Below are positions 1 through 7,835 of a stretch of 14,393 nucleotides of DNA, piece by piece. Below the pieces are notes generated by a model. That model ran no database searches and was not told the DNA's origin. It was given only the letters and a program-made list of their open reading frames with translations. Numbering within the stretch: the first letter of the stretch is position 1; every line of letters begins with the position of its first letter. The translations under genes and the position numbers were made by a program. The stretch comes from CAYMDD01 sp964409675 (lineage in GTDB: Bacteria; Pseudomonadota; Alphaproteobacteria; Rickettsiales; SXRF01). The stretch covers positions 1 to 14,393 of the forward strand of contig CAYPEF010000056.1 of assembly GCA_964409675.1 (NCBI GenBank), in the 5' to 3' direction.

Positions 1-16
1 TTCCAACGGATGCATT

Positions 17-34
17 TCATTGAGCGCTCAATGA
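17..34. promoter_or_regulatory. 18-bp perfect palindrome (possible operator)
   Basis: TCATTGAGC followed directly by its reverse complement GCTCAATGA, with no mismatch. The half-site ATTGAGC recurs at 51-57, 32 bp (about three helical turns) from the copy at 19-25. This looks like binding sites for a dimeric regulator, perhaps of a leftward gene outside the window, but it could also be the stem of a hairpin. No gene starts just to its right. Confidence 0.4.
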
Positions 35-95
35 GGGACAGTATGCAGGGATTGAGCGAGGCCGGAAGGGTGTTTCTTATGAGCTATAAAATTCA

Positions 96-181
96 TGTCA
101 TTCCCGCGCAGGCGGGAGTCCAGTCTTTCCATTTGCATCACAGACACAGTGCGCTGGACGACCGTTTACACGGGCATGACA
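96..181. repeat. Dispersed inverted repeat (GTCATTCCCG type)
   Basis: Two 28-nt arms (96-123 and 154-181) enclose 30 nt. The left arm matches the reverse complement of the right at 21 of 28 positions. The left arm begins TGTCATTCCCGCGCAGGCGG, the hallmark of a palindromic element scattered between genes in many proteobacterial genomes. The right arm is more decayed. The short ORFs crossing it are not credible genes. Apart from this repeat and the palindrome at 17-34, nothing else was recognised in 1-218. Confidence 0.7.
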
Positions 182-218
182 GTGATAGGGAGTCTCGCCG
201 GGGATAGGCGGGAGCGGA

Positions 219-1493
219 TTAGCGACTCATATCGTAATAGGTGGCTTCGTCGAAGGTGCCTTCGGACTTGTCCACCAGCAGGGTGATCACGGAATCGCCG
301 GTGATGTTGACGGTGGTGCGCAGCATATCCAGGATGCGGTCGATGCCGGCGATCAGGGCGATGCCCTCCAGCGGCAGGCCGACCGATTGCAGCACCATAC
401 CCATCATGATCAGCGACCCGCCGGGAATGCCGGCTGCGCCGATAGAGCCAAGCGTGGCGGTGAGGATGAGGATAAAGTAATGATGCGTGTCGATGGGAAT
501 GCCGAAGGCCTGCGAGAAAAACAGCGCGCAAATACCCAGGTAAATGGCGGTACCGTCCATATTGATGGACGCGCCCAGCGGCAGCACGAAGGAAGTGCTG
601 GTGCGTGAGACGCCGATGCGCTCATTCACCACGCGCATGGCGGTGGAGAGCGTGGCCTTGCTGGAGCTGGTGGAAAAGGCGAGCGATTGCGGCTCCAGCA
701 TTTTCTTGTAAAACGGCATCGGCGACATGCGCCCAAAAACGATGATCAGCACGCCGAACAGCAAATACTGCGTCAGTAGCGCGCCGAAGACGATTGCCAC
801 CAACACCATCAGCGCCTTCAGGATGGCGAATCCTTGCGTGCCTACGATCCAGGCGGTGAGTGCGAACACGCCGTAGGGCGAGAATTTGATGATGGTCTCG
901 ATCATCTTGAATACCACCTGCGCTGCTTGTTGGATGAGCGCGATCAGCTCGCGCACCTGGGGGCGCAGCATATTCAGCGCCACGGCCACGAAAATGGCGA
1001 ACACCACCACTTGCAGGATATGATCGTCCGCCATCGCCTTAATGGCGTTAGTGGGGATGATATTGACGAGGATATCAATGATGCTGGTGGTGGGCGGCGG
1101 TGCGGAGGCTTTAACCGCTTCGGCCCCGGCCATGGTTTTAAGCGAGGTTAAATCCACCCCCTCCCCCGGCTTGAAGATGGCGCCGAAGGCAAGGCCGATC
1201 ATCACGGCGAACGCGCCGGTCATGAGGAAGGCGCTCACCGCCTTCATGCCGATGCGCTTGAAGGCGTCGGCGTCGGCCATGCTGGTGATGCCGGAGAGCA
1301 GCGAGAAGAAAATCAGCGGCACCACCACCATCTTGATCATGTTGATAAAGACGGTGCCGACGGGTTTAACATAATTGGTCAGGAATTCAGGGCCATTAAT
1401 GCCAATGCCGGACAGGATCTGCGCCTGCCCGATCAGATAGCCGACCAATACCCCAAGTGCGAGGCCGATAAGAACCTTATGCCAGAGCTTCAT
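219..1493 (-). CDS. Dicarboxylate/amino acid:cation symporter (DAACS), glutamate/aspartate type
   Basis: Inner-membrane secondary transporter of 424 aa, the normal family length, with hydrophobic segments throughout. Diagnostic motifs are the serine-rich hairpin STSSSKATLS (274-283), NMDGTA (311-316), GIPGGS (355-360) and the substrate/sodium segment D385, D389, R392, T393, N396, D400. From family knowledge, R392 corresponds to the arginine that binds the substrate side-chain carboxylate in the archaeal homologue GltPh. D389 corresponds to the aspartate that holds the substrate amino group, which is Ser in E. coli DctA. I therefore infer acidic amino acids rather than plain dicarboxylates, and sodium coupling because N311, N396 and D400 are kept. 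The start is supported by GGGAG about 7 nt upstream. It lies 98 bp downstream of the TAXI gene on the same strand and may be co-transcribed with it. The exact substrate is unproven. Confidence 0.9.
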   Translation of the reverse strand: MKLWHKVLIGLALGVLVGYLIGQAQILSGIGINGPEFLTNYVKPVGTVFINMIKMVVVPLIFFSLLSGITSMADADAFKRIGMKAVSAFLMTGAFAVMIGLAFGAIFKPGEGVDLTSLKTMAGAEAVKASAPPPTTSIIDILVNIIPTNAIKAMADDHILQVVVFAIFVAVALNMLRPQVRELIALIQQAAQVVFKMIETIIKFSPYGVFALTAWIVGTQGFAILKALMVLVAIVFGALLTQYLLFGVLIIVFGRMSPMPFYKKMLEPQSLAFSTSSSKATLSTAMRVVNERIGVSRTSTSFVLPLGASINMDGTAIYLGICALFFSQAFGIPIDTHHYFILILTATLGSIGAAGIPGGSLIMMGMVLQSVGLPLEGIALIAGIDRILDMLRTTVNITGDSVITLLVDKSEGTFDEATYYDMSR

Positions 1494-1591
1494 GACTTCT
1501 CCCTGTTACGAATGCTTCCGCAGGAGCGTTTGAATACGTCAAAGATGGGCAGATAGCAATAGTTAAGTGCCGAAAGGATAAGCAGAAGACC

Positions 1592-2581
1592 TTACTGGAG
1601 CAGGCCTTTTTCCTTGAAATAGCGCACCGCTCCCTCATGCATGGGGGCGATGCCATTGGCATTGCTCACCATTTCCTCGGCTTTCAGGGTGGCAAAGACG
1701 GGGTGCAGGGTTTTGAAATTCTCCAGATTATCGAACACGGCCTTGACGAATTGATAGACGATTTCGGGGTCCAGCTCGTCTGAGGCCACCAGCAGGGCCT
1801 GCACGCCGAACGTATGCACATCCGCCGGGTTGCCGGCGTACATGCCGCCCGGGATAGTGGCAGGCATGTAGAAGGGGTGCTTGGCCAGCAGCGCCTCGAT
1901 ATCGGAGCCTTTTAAATCAATCATTTTAGTGGGGCAGAGGGTGGTGGCCTGCTGCACCGCGCCGTTGGGGTGGCCGACGGCGTAGATCATGGCGTCGATG
2001 CGGTTGCCGCAGAGGGCCTGCGCCTGGTCGGTGGGCTTGAAATCAGCGACGCTGCCGAAGGCATTTTCGTCCCAGCCCTTGATATGCATCAGCTCTTCCA
2101 TGGTGGCGCGCATGCCGGAGCCGGGATTGCCGATATTGACGCGCTTGCCTTTTAAATTATCGAACTTGTTGATGCCGGAATCCTTGCGGGCGATGACGGT
2201 GAACGGCTCGGAGTGCAGGGCGAACAGCACGCGCAAATGCTTGTCCGGACCGTCGGTTTTAAAAACTTCGCTGCCGTTATAGGCGTGATACAGCCAGTCC
2301 GACTGCACGATGCCCATGTCCAGCTCACTGTCGCGGATGGATTCGAGATTATTGATCGAACCCCCGGTGGATTCCACCATGCAGCGGATGCCGTGTTCCT
2401 TGCGGCCCCGGTTTACCAGCCGGCAGATGGCCCCGCCCGCCGGGTAATAGACGCCGGTAACGCCCGCCGTGCCCAGCGTGACAATACGCTCACTCGCCGC
2501 CGCCGAAGAGGCGCGGTCCAGGCAGCATAAGCCTGCCAGCAGGAGACAGAGGGAGAAAAGCGGTAGAGTGCGGTGCTTCAT
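1592..2581 (-). CDS. TAXI family TRAP transporter solute-binding subunit
   Basis: Periplasmic substrate-binding protein of 329 aa. Residues 1-29 form a Sec signal peptide: KHR, a Leu-rich core, and cleavage probably near SSAAA-S. No good lipobox is present, because Leu precedes Cys. The mature protein opens with TLGTAGVTGVYYPAGGAI (35-52), the typical TAXI N-terminal motif. The ORF can be extended 34 codons upstream, but the start at 2581 is preferred because it begins the signal peptide and has AAAGGC just upstream. TAXI proteins normally work with a fused DctQ-DctM membrane subunit. None is seen here; the next gene downstream is a glutamate-type symporter, and the region upstream runs into the scaffold gap. 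Some characterised TAXI proteins bind glutamate, which would suit the neighbour, but the ligand here is unknown. Confidence 0.88.
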   Translation of the reverse strand: MKHRTLPLFSLCLLLAGLCCLDRASSAAASERIVTLGTAGVTGVYYPAGGAICRLVNRGRKEHGIRCMVESTGGSINNLESIRDSELDMGIVQSDWLYHAYNGSEVFKTDGPDKHLRVLFALHSEPFTVIARKDSGINKFDNLKGKRVNIGNPGSGMRATMEELMHIKGWDENAFGSVADFKPTDQAQALCGNRIDAMIYAVGHPNGAVQQATTLCPTKMIDLKGSDIEALLAKHPFYMPATIPGGMYAGNPADVHTFGVQALLVASDELDPEIVYQFVKAVFDNLENFKTLHPVFATLKAEEMVSNANGIAPMHEGAVRYFKEKGLLQ

Positions 2582-2629
2582 GGCGTTGCCTTTTACACGG
2601 TTGAGGATAAACGTTCTGCGATGGATATA

Positions 2630-2635
2630 ATTATA
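2630..2635 (-). promoter_or_regulatory. Possible -10 element of the TAXI-symporter unit
   Basis: The minus strand reads TATAAT here, about 49 bp upstream of the TAXI start, inside an AT-rich patch (2622-2650) that contrasts with the GC-rich surroundings. No convincing -35 box at 16-18 bp was found, so this is a weak call. Confidence 0.35.
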
Positions 2636-2730
2636 GTGAGTATATTTTCGCGCTACGATAGCAAAGCGTGCGGCACGGGGCAATAGCGTATCGCATGCGG
2701 CGATGCACTGCCTTACTTTCTCCTCTCCCT

Positions 2731-2830
2731 NNNNNNNNNNNNNNNNNNNNNNNNNNNNNNNNNNNNNNNNNNNNNNNNNNNNNNNNNNNNNNNNNNNNNN
2801 NNNNNNNNNNNNNNNNNNNNNNNNNNNNNN
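2731..2830. other. Scaffold gap (100 Ns)
   Basis: Exactly 100 consecutive Ns, the conventional filler for a gap of unknown size. The left flank ends CTTTCTCCTCTCCCT, which resembles the hairpin repeat starting near 14226, so the assembly probably broke in a dispersed repeat. Genes such as a TRAP membrane subunit could be missing here. The known sequence at 2582-2730 and 2831-2840 holds no gene I can support. Confidence 0.97.
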
Positions 2831-2840
2831 GGAAAAATGC

Positions 2841-4937
2841 TTAATGAATCGTGGTGCCCATGGGGGCGAATTCTTCGCGCATCTGGCGGGTGTTTTCCTG
2901 CGCCACGTAGCCTTCGGATTTGGGTTCTTCCAGCACGGAAGGGGTTTTCTGCAGATTGCGGTCGGCCATTACCTGCTCGCTGAAGGTCATGGCATTGCGG
3001 GCTTTCATCTGCTCCAGCCGGTTGACGGCTTTTTCCTTCTTCGCCAGCAATTTCTCGCGGTATTTCGGGCTACAGCCGCGGTGGCCGAGCTTGCCGACTT
3101 CAGGGTCGAACACGTCGGCGGGCGAGATATCGTGCTGGATGCGCTCCTGCGCTTCGGCCTCGCGCGCGGGATCGGAAAGCGGGCGCTGGTTCAGGCTGTC
3201 CGCGATTTCACCGAGGCCCGCCTTGAATTCGCTGAAATTCAGCTTCACCGCGCCTTTTAGCATGCGCTCGATGGAAGTATCCATGCGACCGTTATCCCAT
3301 TTGCGGGCGAACTCGGTTTTTGCCCAGAAATACGGCGTGTAAGCCAGCGCAGCCTTGGCGTAAGCATCCATAAAGCGCTTGGCGCCCAGCTGCCTGTCCA
3401 ACTCCAGCCCGGTAGTGTTTTCAGCCCAGTGCACCGGCGCGTGGAAGGATTTGCGCAAGGCGTTGTTGGCTTTGCCTGCCTGATTGAGCACGGCATCGGT
3501 GATACCAAACGTCTGGCCATACGGATTGATACGTCCGCCTGCCAACGGGTTTGGTGCGGCTCCGTCCACATGCCACTGGCGGGCCGCATGATCGAAAGCG
3601 GAGTAATGCACGGGCGTAGTGCCGGTGAAGCGCTGCTCCAGGGGGCGGTGCATGTTGGTGCTGCGGTTCAGCTCGTTGACATGCACCAGCTCCGACTTGC
3701 CGCCGGTATTATACATCAGCGCGCCTTTTTCCGGATTGATCAGCAGGCCGGAGGCTTTCGATTGCGGCGTGCGCGAAATCCAGAAGAACGGCACAGAGGG
3801 CGTCATGTAAATAAAGCCCTTGACCGTATCGCGCGCCGCCCACATGGCGAGCGTCTTGGCACTATCCGCCACCGACTGGCCGAAACTTTTATGCTCGCCG
3901 GGTTCGTTCTTTTCCTTGAGCGCGTTATAGCCGTGCTCTTTCCATGTTAAAATGGAATCAGCCGCTTTCATGTAAGCTTCACGGAACATCAGCGTGCCGA
4001 CGTTATACACGCTGAAACGCGTCTGCAGGTCGAGCAGTCCGGCCAATTGGTAATTGCCGGTAATGCGGCCGTGGTCATCCACCTTGAAGCTGCCGCCGTT
4101 TAATCCGCGGTCGGAGTCGTAGGCGAAGCCGGGATTGAATTTATTGATGAGATTGCGCTGGGCGCGGATGAAATAGACATACGGCAGCGCTACCGCCCAG
4201 TCTTCACCCTGATTATACGTCAAGTAGCGGAAGGCGGACATGGCGAGGCTACGGATACCCTGCGGGTAGTCGATCTTGCCGTCCTTCATCCAGCTCTTGG
4301 TGACGTTCGGATCGAACACGCCTGCAATGTCGCGCCCCATCGCATCGCCCACGCTCATGGTGGCGAAGTCGAAGGTGACGCCGACGATTTCATGGCCAAG
4401 GCTGCGCCCCAGCTGCCCGCCTTCTCCCAACGCGCCATAATAAACGCGGGTGGGGCGGAAGGTGACGGCGCGCTGCCCGTCGCCGCCCAGCATGTTCACG
4501 GCGAAGCGGATCGGCTTGCCCGCCACGATATCGAAGAATTTGGCGATGCCCTGCACGGGGTTGGTGGGCGCGCGTTCCGGGTGATAGCCGCGCATGCCGA
4601 CAGTGGCGATGCGGTTACCGGCGGCAAAGAAAGCGCAGCCGAGGATGCCGCGGGAGAACGCGCGGATGGCGAAGCGCCCCTCGGGCGTGGCGTTCCACGG
4701 TCTGTCCTTGAAGCTTTCCTTCTCCTGGTTCCAGGCGGCGGCGGATAAATCGATCTTCGGCTGGCAGGGGTCGGCGTAAGCACCGATGGCGTTTCCGCTG
4801 GAGGTTTTTTGGGTAAATTGCGCCTGCGCAGCGGGTTTTTCGGGCGCAGCAATCCCCTTTACCGGTTCAGCCTCTTTCTGCCGATCCGGTTGCAACTGAC
4901 TGGTAAACTGGGGTTTTTTATCTTCCCCTACTGCCAT
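2841..4937 (-). CDS. Hypothetical protein, 698 aa, large and aromatic-rich
   Basis: Not recognised. The reading frame is long, clean and codon-consistent with its neighbours. Residues 1-80 are polar and Pro/Gln/Lys-rich with no signal peptide. Residues 88-330 are compact and rich in Gly and aromatics, with mildly hydrophobic stretches (94-106, 182-206, 245-265, 298-320). Residues 372-390 (Phe/Pro/Trp-rich) and 526-540 are further hydrophobic patches. Residues 585-665 are charged and probably helical. The stretch 182-265, with Trp247 in GEDWAVALPY, resembles the DRW...P segment of both repeats in the divergent 793-aa protein, which hints at a distant third copy. The start at 4937 has AGGA very close to the ATG and GGGAGGG 13 nt upstream. 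The stop is 10 bp from the scaffold gap, so the gene is complete. It is divergent from the 793-aa gene. Membrane association is possible; function is unknown. Confidence 0.8.
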   Translation of the reverse strand: MAVGEDKKPQFTSQLQPDRQKEAEPVKGIAAPEKPAAQAQFTQKTSSGNAIGAYADPCQPKIDLSAAAWNQEKESFKDRPWNATPEGRFAIRAFSRGILGCAFFAAGNRIATVGMRGYHPERAPTNPVQGIAKFFDIVAGKPIRFAVNMLGGDGQRAVTFRPTRVYYGALGEGGQLGRSLGHEIVGVTFDFATMSVGDAMGRDIAGVFDPNVTKSWMKDGKIDYPQGIRSLAMSAFRYLTYNQGEDWAVALPYVYFIRAQRNLINKFNPGFAYDSDRGLNGGSFKVDDHGRITGNYQLAGLLDLQTRFSVYNVGTLMFREAYMKAADSILTWKEHGYNALKEKNEPGEHKSFGQSVADSAKTLAMWAARDTVKGFIYMTPSVPFFWISRTPQSKASGLLINPEKGALMYNTGGKSELVHVNELNRSTNMHRPLEQRFTGTTPVHYSAFDHAARQWHVDGAAPNPLAGGRINPYGQTFGITDAVLNQAGKANNALRKSFHAPVHWAENTTGLELDRQLGAKRFMDAYAKAALAYTPYFWAKTEFARKWDNGRMDTSIERMLKGAVKLNFSEFKAGLGEIADSLNQRPLSDPAREAEAQERIQHDISPADVFDPEVGKLGHRGCSPKYREKLLAKKEKAVNRLEQMKARNAMTFSEQVMADRNLQKTPSVLEEPKSEGYVAQENTRQMREEFAPMGTTIH

Positions 4938-5259
4938 TTCCTAAGGCTGACCCTCCCTTTTTCAGGCTGTTTCACCACCTCTTTTATATCACAGGAACAA
5001 CGCGATAATCGTGTTAAAGTTTTGTGACGTTCAGGGCTGTTTGGGGCCCGTTCAGCCGCCCTTTTTCGTGCTGCGGCGCAGCAGGCTAAAATGTTGCATT
5101 TGTGTGAAGATTGCCTCCGCAGCGGGATAGGCGGTTGTATGGCTGGTACGATAGTGGTAATTTCATACTAGGAAAAAGTGTGAATTCAGCACGGACATAG
5201 ATTTTTAAGCAGGATTTTTGAATGGGTAACGGCGTCACATCCCCGCAGGGAATGCGCAT
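4938..5259. other. 322-bp divergent spacer between two large unknown genes
   Basis: This spacer carries the upstream regions of both large hypothetical genes. It is AT-richer than the genes, notably at 4978-5030. A short inverted repeat, TGCTGC-GGC-GCAGCA, lies at about 5070-5084. No small ORF or RNA gene is recognised. A candidate rightward promoter is listed separately; no leftward promoter was convincing. Confidence 0.5.
5135..5163 (+). promoter_or_regulatory. Candidate promoter for the 793-aa protein gene
   Basis: TTGTAT (5135-5140), a 17-bp spacer and TAATTT (5158-5163) give a plausible sigma-70-like promoter about 97 bp before the start codon. The -10 box is imperfect; CATACT at about 5165-5170 is an alternative. 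Confidence 0.35.
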
Positions 5260-7641
5260 ATGCTGAAGGAGTTCCTCAACGGCCCGGTGCGCAAGTCGCT
5301 GGAATGGCTGGTGGGCGTCTCCACCGTGCATCCGTCCACGCACCGGCTGAAGAACGCGCTCGGCCTGACGGTGGGCATGATGGGCGGGCGATACGTGATG
5401 GACCGCGCCGTTGGCGAAACTCCGGACGGCGACAAGATCGACAAAGAAGACGTTCCTCTCCCTCTGCAGCCCATCCACGGCGCGCTGGCCTACGACCATT
5501 ATTCCGATAACGTCTCCGACCGCTGGAAGCACGTGGTGGATATGTGGGTGCCCGCCGGTATGGGCGCGGTGGGTGCGGTGCTGGGCAGCCAGAATTTCGG
5601 CCTGGAGCAGCCGCTCATCCAGGAAGCGGAAAAAGCGCTGAAAGACAGCAAGCTCCTCACCCTCGATAAAGCCGAGGACGCGGCGCTGATGCTGCAAGGC
5701 AAGGTTCACCGCGTGCTGGCGGGCGCATCGGCCATGTTCGGTTCCTCCTCCAACACGGCGCTGATCCCGGGGCCGACCAATTACGGCGTAGAGCTGGGCG
5801 CGGCCTTTTTGCCTTACGTGCGCAGAAATAAACTTTATACCCCTTGGGCGCCGAAAGTGGCGGAATTCGTGAGCGGCAACAAGCAGCCATACGCATACGG
5901 CCCCTCCAGCATGCTGATAACGCTGCGCGAAAACCTGCTGCAAAACCCGGATGCCGCCTCCCCTACCTTCCGCAAGAATGCAGAAGCCATATTGGAGCCG
6001 TGGTTCGGCCAGCGGGTGACCGAAGAACATGTGGATGCCTTTTTGAAACCGCTGATGGAAGCGCGCGGCAAAGCCTATAAGCCCGGCGGCGTACCGGTAG
6101 AAGCTCGGGTCGAACTCGGCAAGCTGCTGGATGGTTACCTGAAAGGCACCGGGCTGGAAAAGCATTTACTGGAGAATGTGAAGCTGAATCCGGCGGAAGC
6201 GATGATCGGGCGCAACGGCGCGCTGGAAGCCTTCGCCCGCTCGCTTGGGGCGCAGGGCATGCTGGAAAAGCTGGAGGAGAGCTTCCAGAAAAGCGTGATC
6301 GCCCGCCACGGCGCGAAAGCCGCCCCGAACCTTGCCTTAAATGCCGCCAGCCGCGCCGCCGACCATCATACGCTGATGGGCGGGCTGCTGGTAATGGGGG
6401 GGATGCTTTCCGGCGTGGGGTATCTGGCCTACCAGTCGATGTACGGCGAGAAAAAACCGCAGGATGAGCCATCCGTCAGCGAGGAAGTGCTTTCTAAATA
6501 CCGCAAAACCAGCACGGACGGCGCGGCGGAGAACGGCACTGATTTAGCGTCATCCCCCACTGTGGACGCGGCGGCGGCGACTGCGCCGAAGGAGCGTTCC
6601 GGCAGCATCCTGCTGAAAGGCATCGAACGGGTGACGGACGGGCTGAATGCGCCGCTGTCGCTTAGCATGCACCGCACTTCCTGCGCGCTCGGCCTGACCA
6701 TCGGCGGCTTCATCGGCACCGAGGTGGCAAATGTGATTGCCGGACGGACACTCGGCGGCGCGCCGTTGCCGATTGAAAAAGTGCCGGAGTTTTTAAAGAA
6801 GCTTTACAAAACCATGCCCTATAACCCGCATTCGCAGCACTCCAGGGACCGCTGGGGGTATGTGATGCATTTTGGCCTGCCGGCGGCGTTCGCCACCGCG
6901 GGCGTGGTGATCGCGAGCGACATGTTCTTCAAGAGCCGCAAGAAACGCGTGAGCGGCGAAGCGGAATACCTGGAAGACTTTGAAGATCGCGCCACCATGG
7001 CGGTGGCCAACGCCTATACCCTCCCCGCCGCGCTCACCGCCGTGCCGGTGACGCCGTCCGGCTTCGCCTGCCTGCCGTTTGTCAATTACGGCAGCATGCT
7101 GGGCACACGATTCATGCTGGCCTCGGGTCGCAAAGGCGTGATGCCGGGCCTGGGCGAGCTGTGGACCGGCTCCACCTCCCGCTTCCCCGAAGGCCCGGTG
7201 AAGCTGCGTGACCGGATGATTCAGGAAGCCGTGAACAATAAGGCGCACGACCCTGAGCAGTTGGAGGAAATGATGGCCGGCATTGTCCGCCAGTGGTTCC
7301 CCAAGGCGAACGATCAGGTGATCCACGCCATGACCGAAAAACTCAAGGCAGACCGTGAACCATTCTATAAAGACGGTATCGGTGTGCCGGAAGACGTGAA
7401 GGAAGAATGCGAAAAAGCCATCGCGAAGCATTTCAAGGATGCCGGGCTGGAGCAGACGCTGCGCGAATTCGGCCTTGATCCACTGCAGGCAACGCTTGGC
7501 AATAACGGGCTTGCTTCCACTATTGCCAAATACATGGGTGCGGATGAGCCAGTCAAGGCGGTGCATCAGCAGTTCGCTGAGAAATATACCGCGCGCGTCA
7601 ACCGCTCACGCGGGCAGGCGGAAATGGCCGCATCGGTTTGA
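5260..7641 (+). CDS. Hypothetical protein, 793 aa, with two tandem copies of a novel module
   Basis: Not a family I recognise. The protein is an internal duplication: copy A spans about residues 11-345 and copy B about 455-780. Paired landmarks are ALGLTVG (33-39) and ALGLTIG (476-482), each after a conserved His-Arg (H28, H471). Next come SDRW (86-89) and RDRW (529-532), each followed by a Pro/Ala/Gly-rich hydrophobic segment (P98, P541). Then come EPWF (247) and RQWF (677), and TGLEKHLLENVKLNPAEAMIGRNG versus AGLEQTLREFGLDPLQATLGNNG near 297-320 and 728-750. Residues 371-391 form a strong transmembrane-like helix, followed by a disordered Ala/Asp/Ser-rich linker (397-447). There is no signal peptide. 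The start at 5260 is supported by CAGGG 9 nt upstream. The gene is divergent from the 698-aa unknown gene. Membrane localisation is likely by inference; function is unknown. Confidence 0.85.
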   Translation: MLKEFLNGPVRKSLEWLVGVSTVHPSTHRLKNALGLTVGMMGGRYVMDRAVGETPDGDKIDKEDVPLPLQPIHGALAYDHYSDNVSDRWKHVVDMWVPAGMGAVGAVLGSQNFGLEQPLIQEAEKALKDSKLLTLDKAEDAALMLQGKVHRVLAGASAMFGSSSNTALIPGPTNYGVELGAAFLPYVRRNKLYTPWAPKVAEFVSGNKQPYAYGPSSMLITLRENLLQNPDAASPTFRKNAEAILEPWFGQRVTEEHVDAFLKPLMEARGKAYKPGGVPVEARVELGKLLDGYLKGTGLEKHLLENVKLNPAEAMIGRNGALEAFARSLGAQGMLEKLEESFQKSVIARHGAKAAPNLALNAASRAADHHTLMGGLLVMGGMLSGVGYLAYQSMYGEKKPQDEPSVSEEVLSKYRKTSTDGAAENGTDLASSPTVDAAAATAPKERSGSILLKGIERVTDGLNAPLSLSMHRTSCALGLTIGGFIGTEVANVIAGRTLGGAPLPIEKVPEFLKKLYKTMPYNPHSQHSRDRWGYVMHFGLPAAFATAGVVIASDMFFKSRKKRVSGEAEYLEDFEDRATMAVANAYTLPAALTAVPVTPSGFACLPFVNYGSMLGTRFMLASGRKGVMPGLGELWTGSTSRFPEGPVKLRDRMIQEAVNNKAHDPEQLEEMMAGIVRQWFPKANDQVIHAMTEKLKADREPFYKDGIGVPEDVKEECEKAIAKHFKDAGLEQTLREFGLDPLQATLGNNGLASTIAKYMGADEPVKAVHQQFAEKYTARVNRSRGQAEMAASV

Positions 7642-7720
7642 TATAAAAAATCCATACTTTTTGCTGCTAAGAATATTCATTTCTTATTGATTAAATGTTT
7701 GTAATGTAATTCCTTTCTCG

Positions 7721-7748
7721 TTGCAGCCTGCGCACATGCGGCTATATA
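7721..7748 (+). promoter_or_regulatory. Candidate promoter of the small exported protein
   Basis: TTGCAG (7721-7726), 16 bp and TATATA (7743-7748) predict a transcript starting near 7755 with a leader of about 80 nt. Nothing else was recognised in the 194-bp gap after the 793-aa gene, including any terminator for that gene. Confidence 0.5.
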
Positions 7749-7835
7749 TGACTGCAAGCGATACGGAACAGTTTTCCCCATCGCGAGCCGCCGGATTCCC
7801 CGGTTTTCAACTTTGCAGGATTAAGGATTAGACTT

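Noticed and set aside
10..286. Short plus-strand ORFs at the left end
   Set aside because: They run through a dispersed palindromic repeat and into the antisense of the symporter gene, with no ribosome binding site or protein-like pattern.
2582..2683. 34-codon N-terminal extension of the TAXI protein
   Set aside because: It covers the candidate -10 box and would bury the signal peptide inside the protein.
5086..6165. 359-aa minus-strand ORF overlapping the start of the 793-aa gene
   Set aside because: It is His/Arg/Gln-rich, typical of the antisense frame of a GC-rich gene, and shows no domain. The plus-strand frame has an internal protein repeat, which proves it is the coding one.
6793..7566. 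257-aa minus-strand ORF over the second repeat of the 793-aa protein
   Set aside because: It is antisense to the repeated module, with His-rich, low-information composition.
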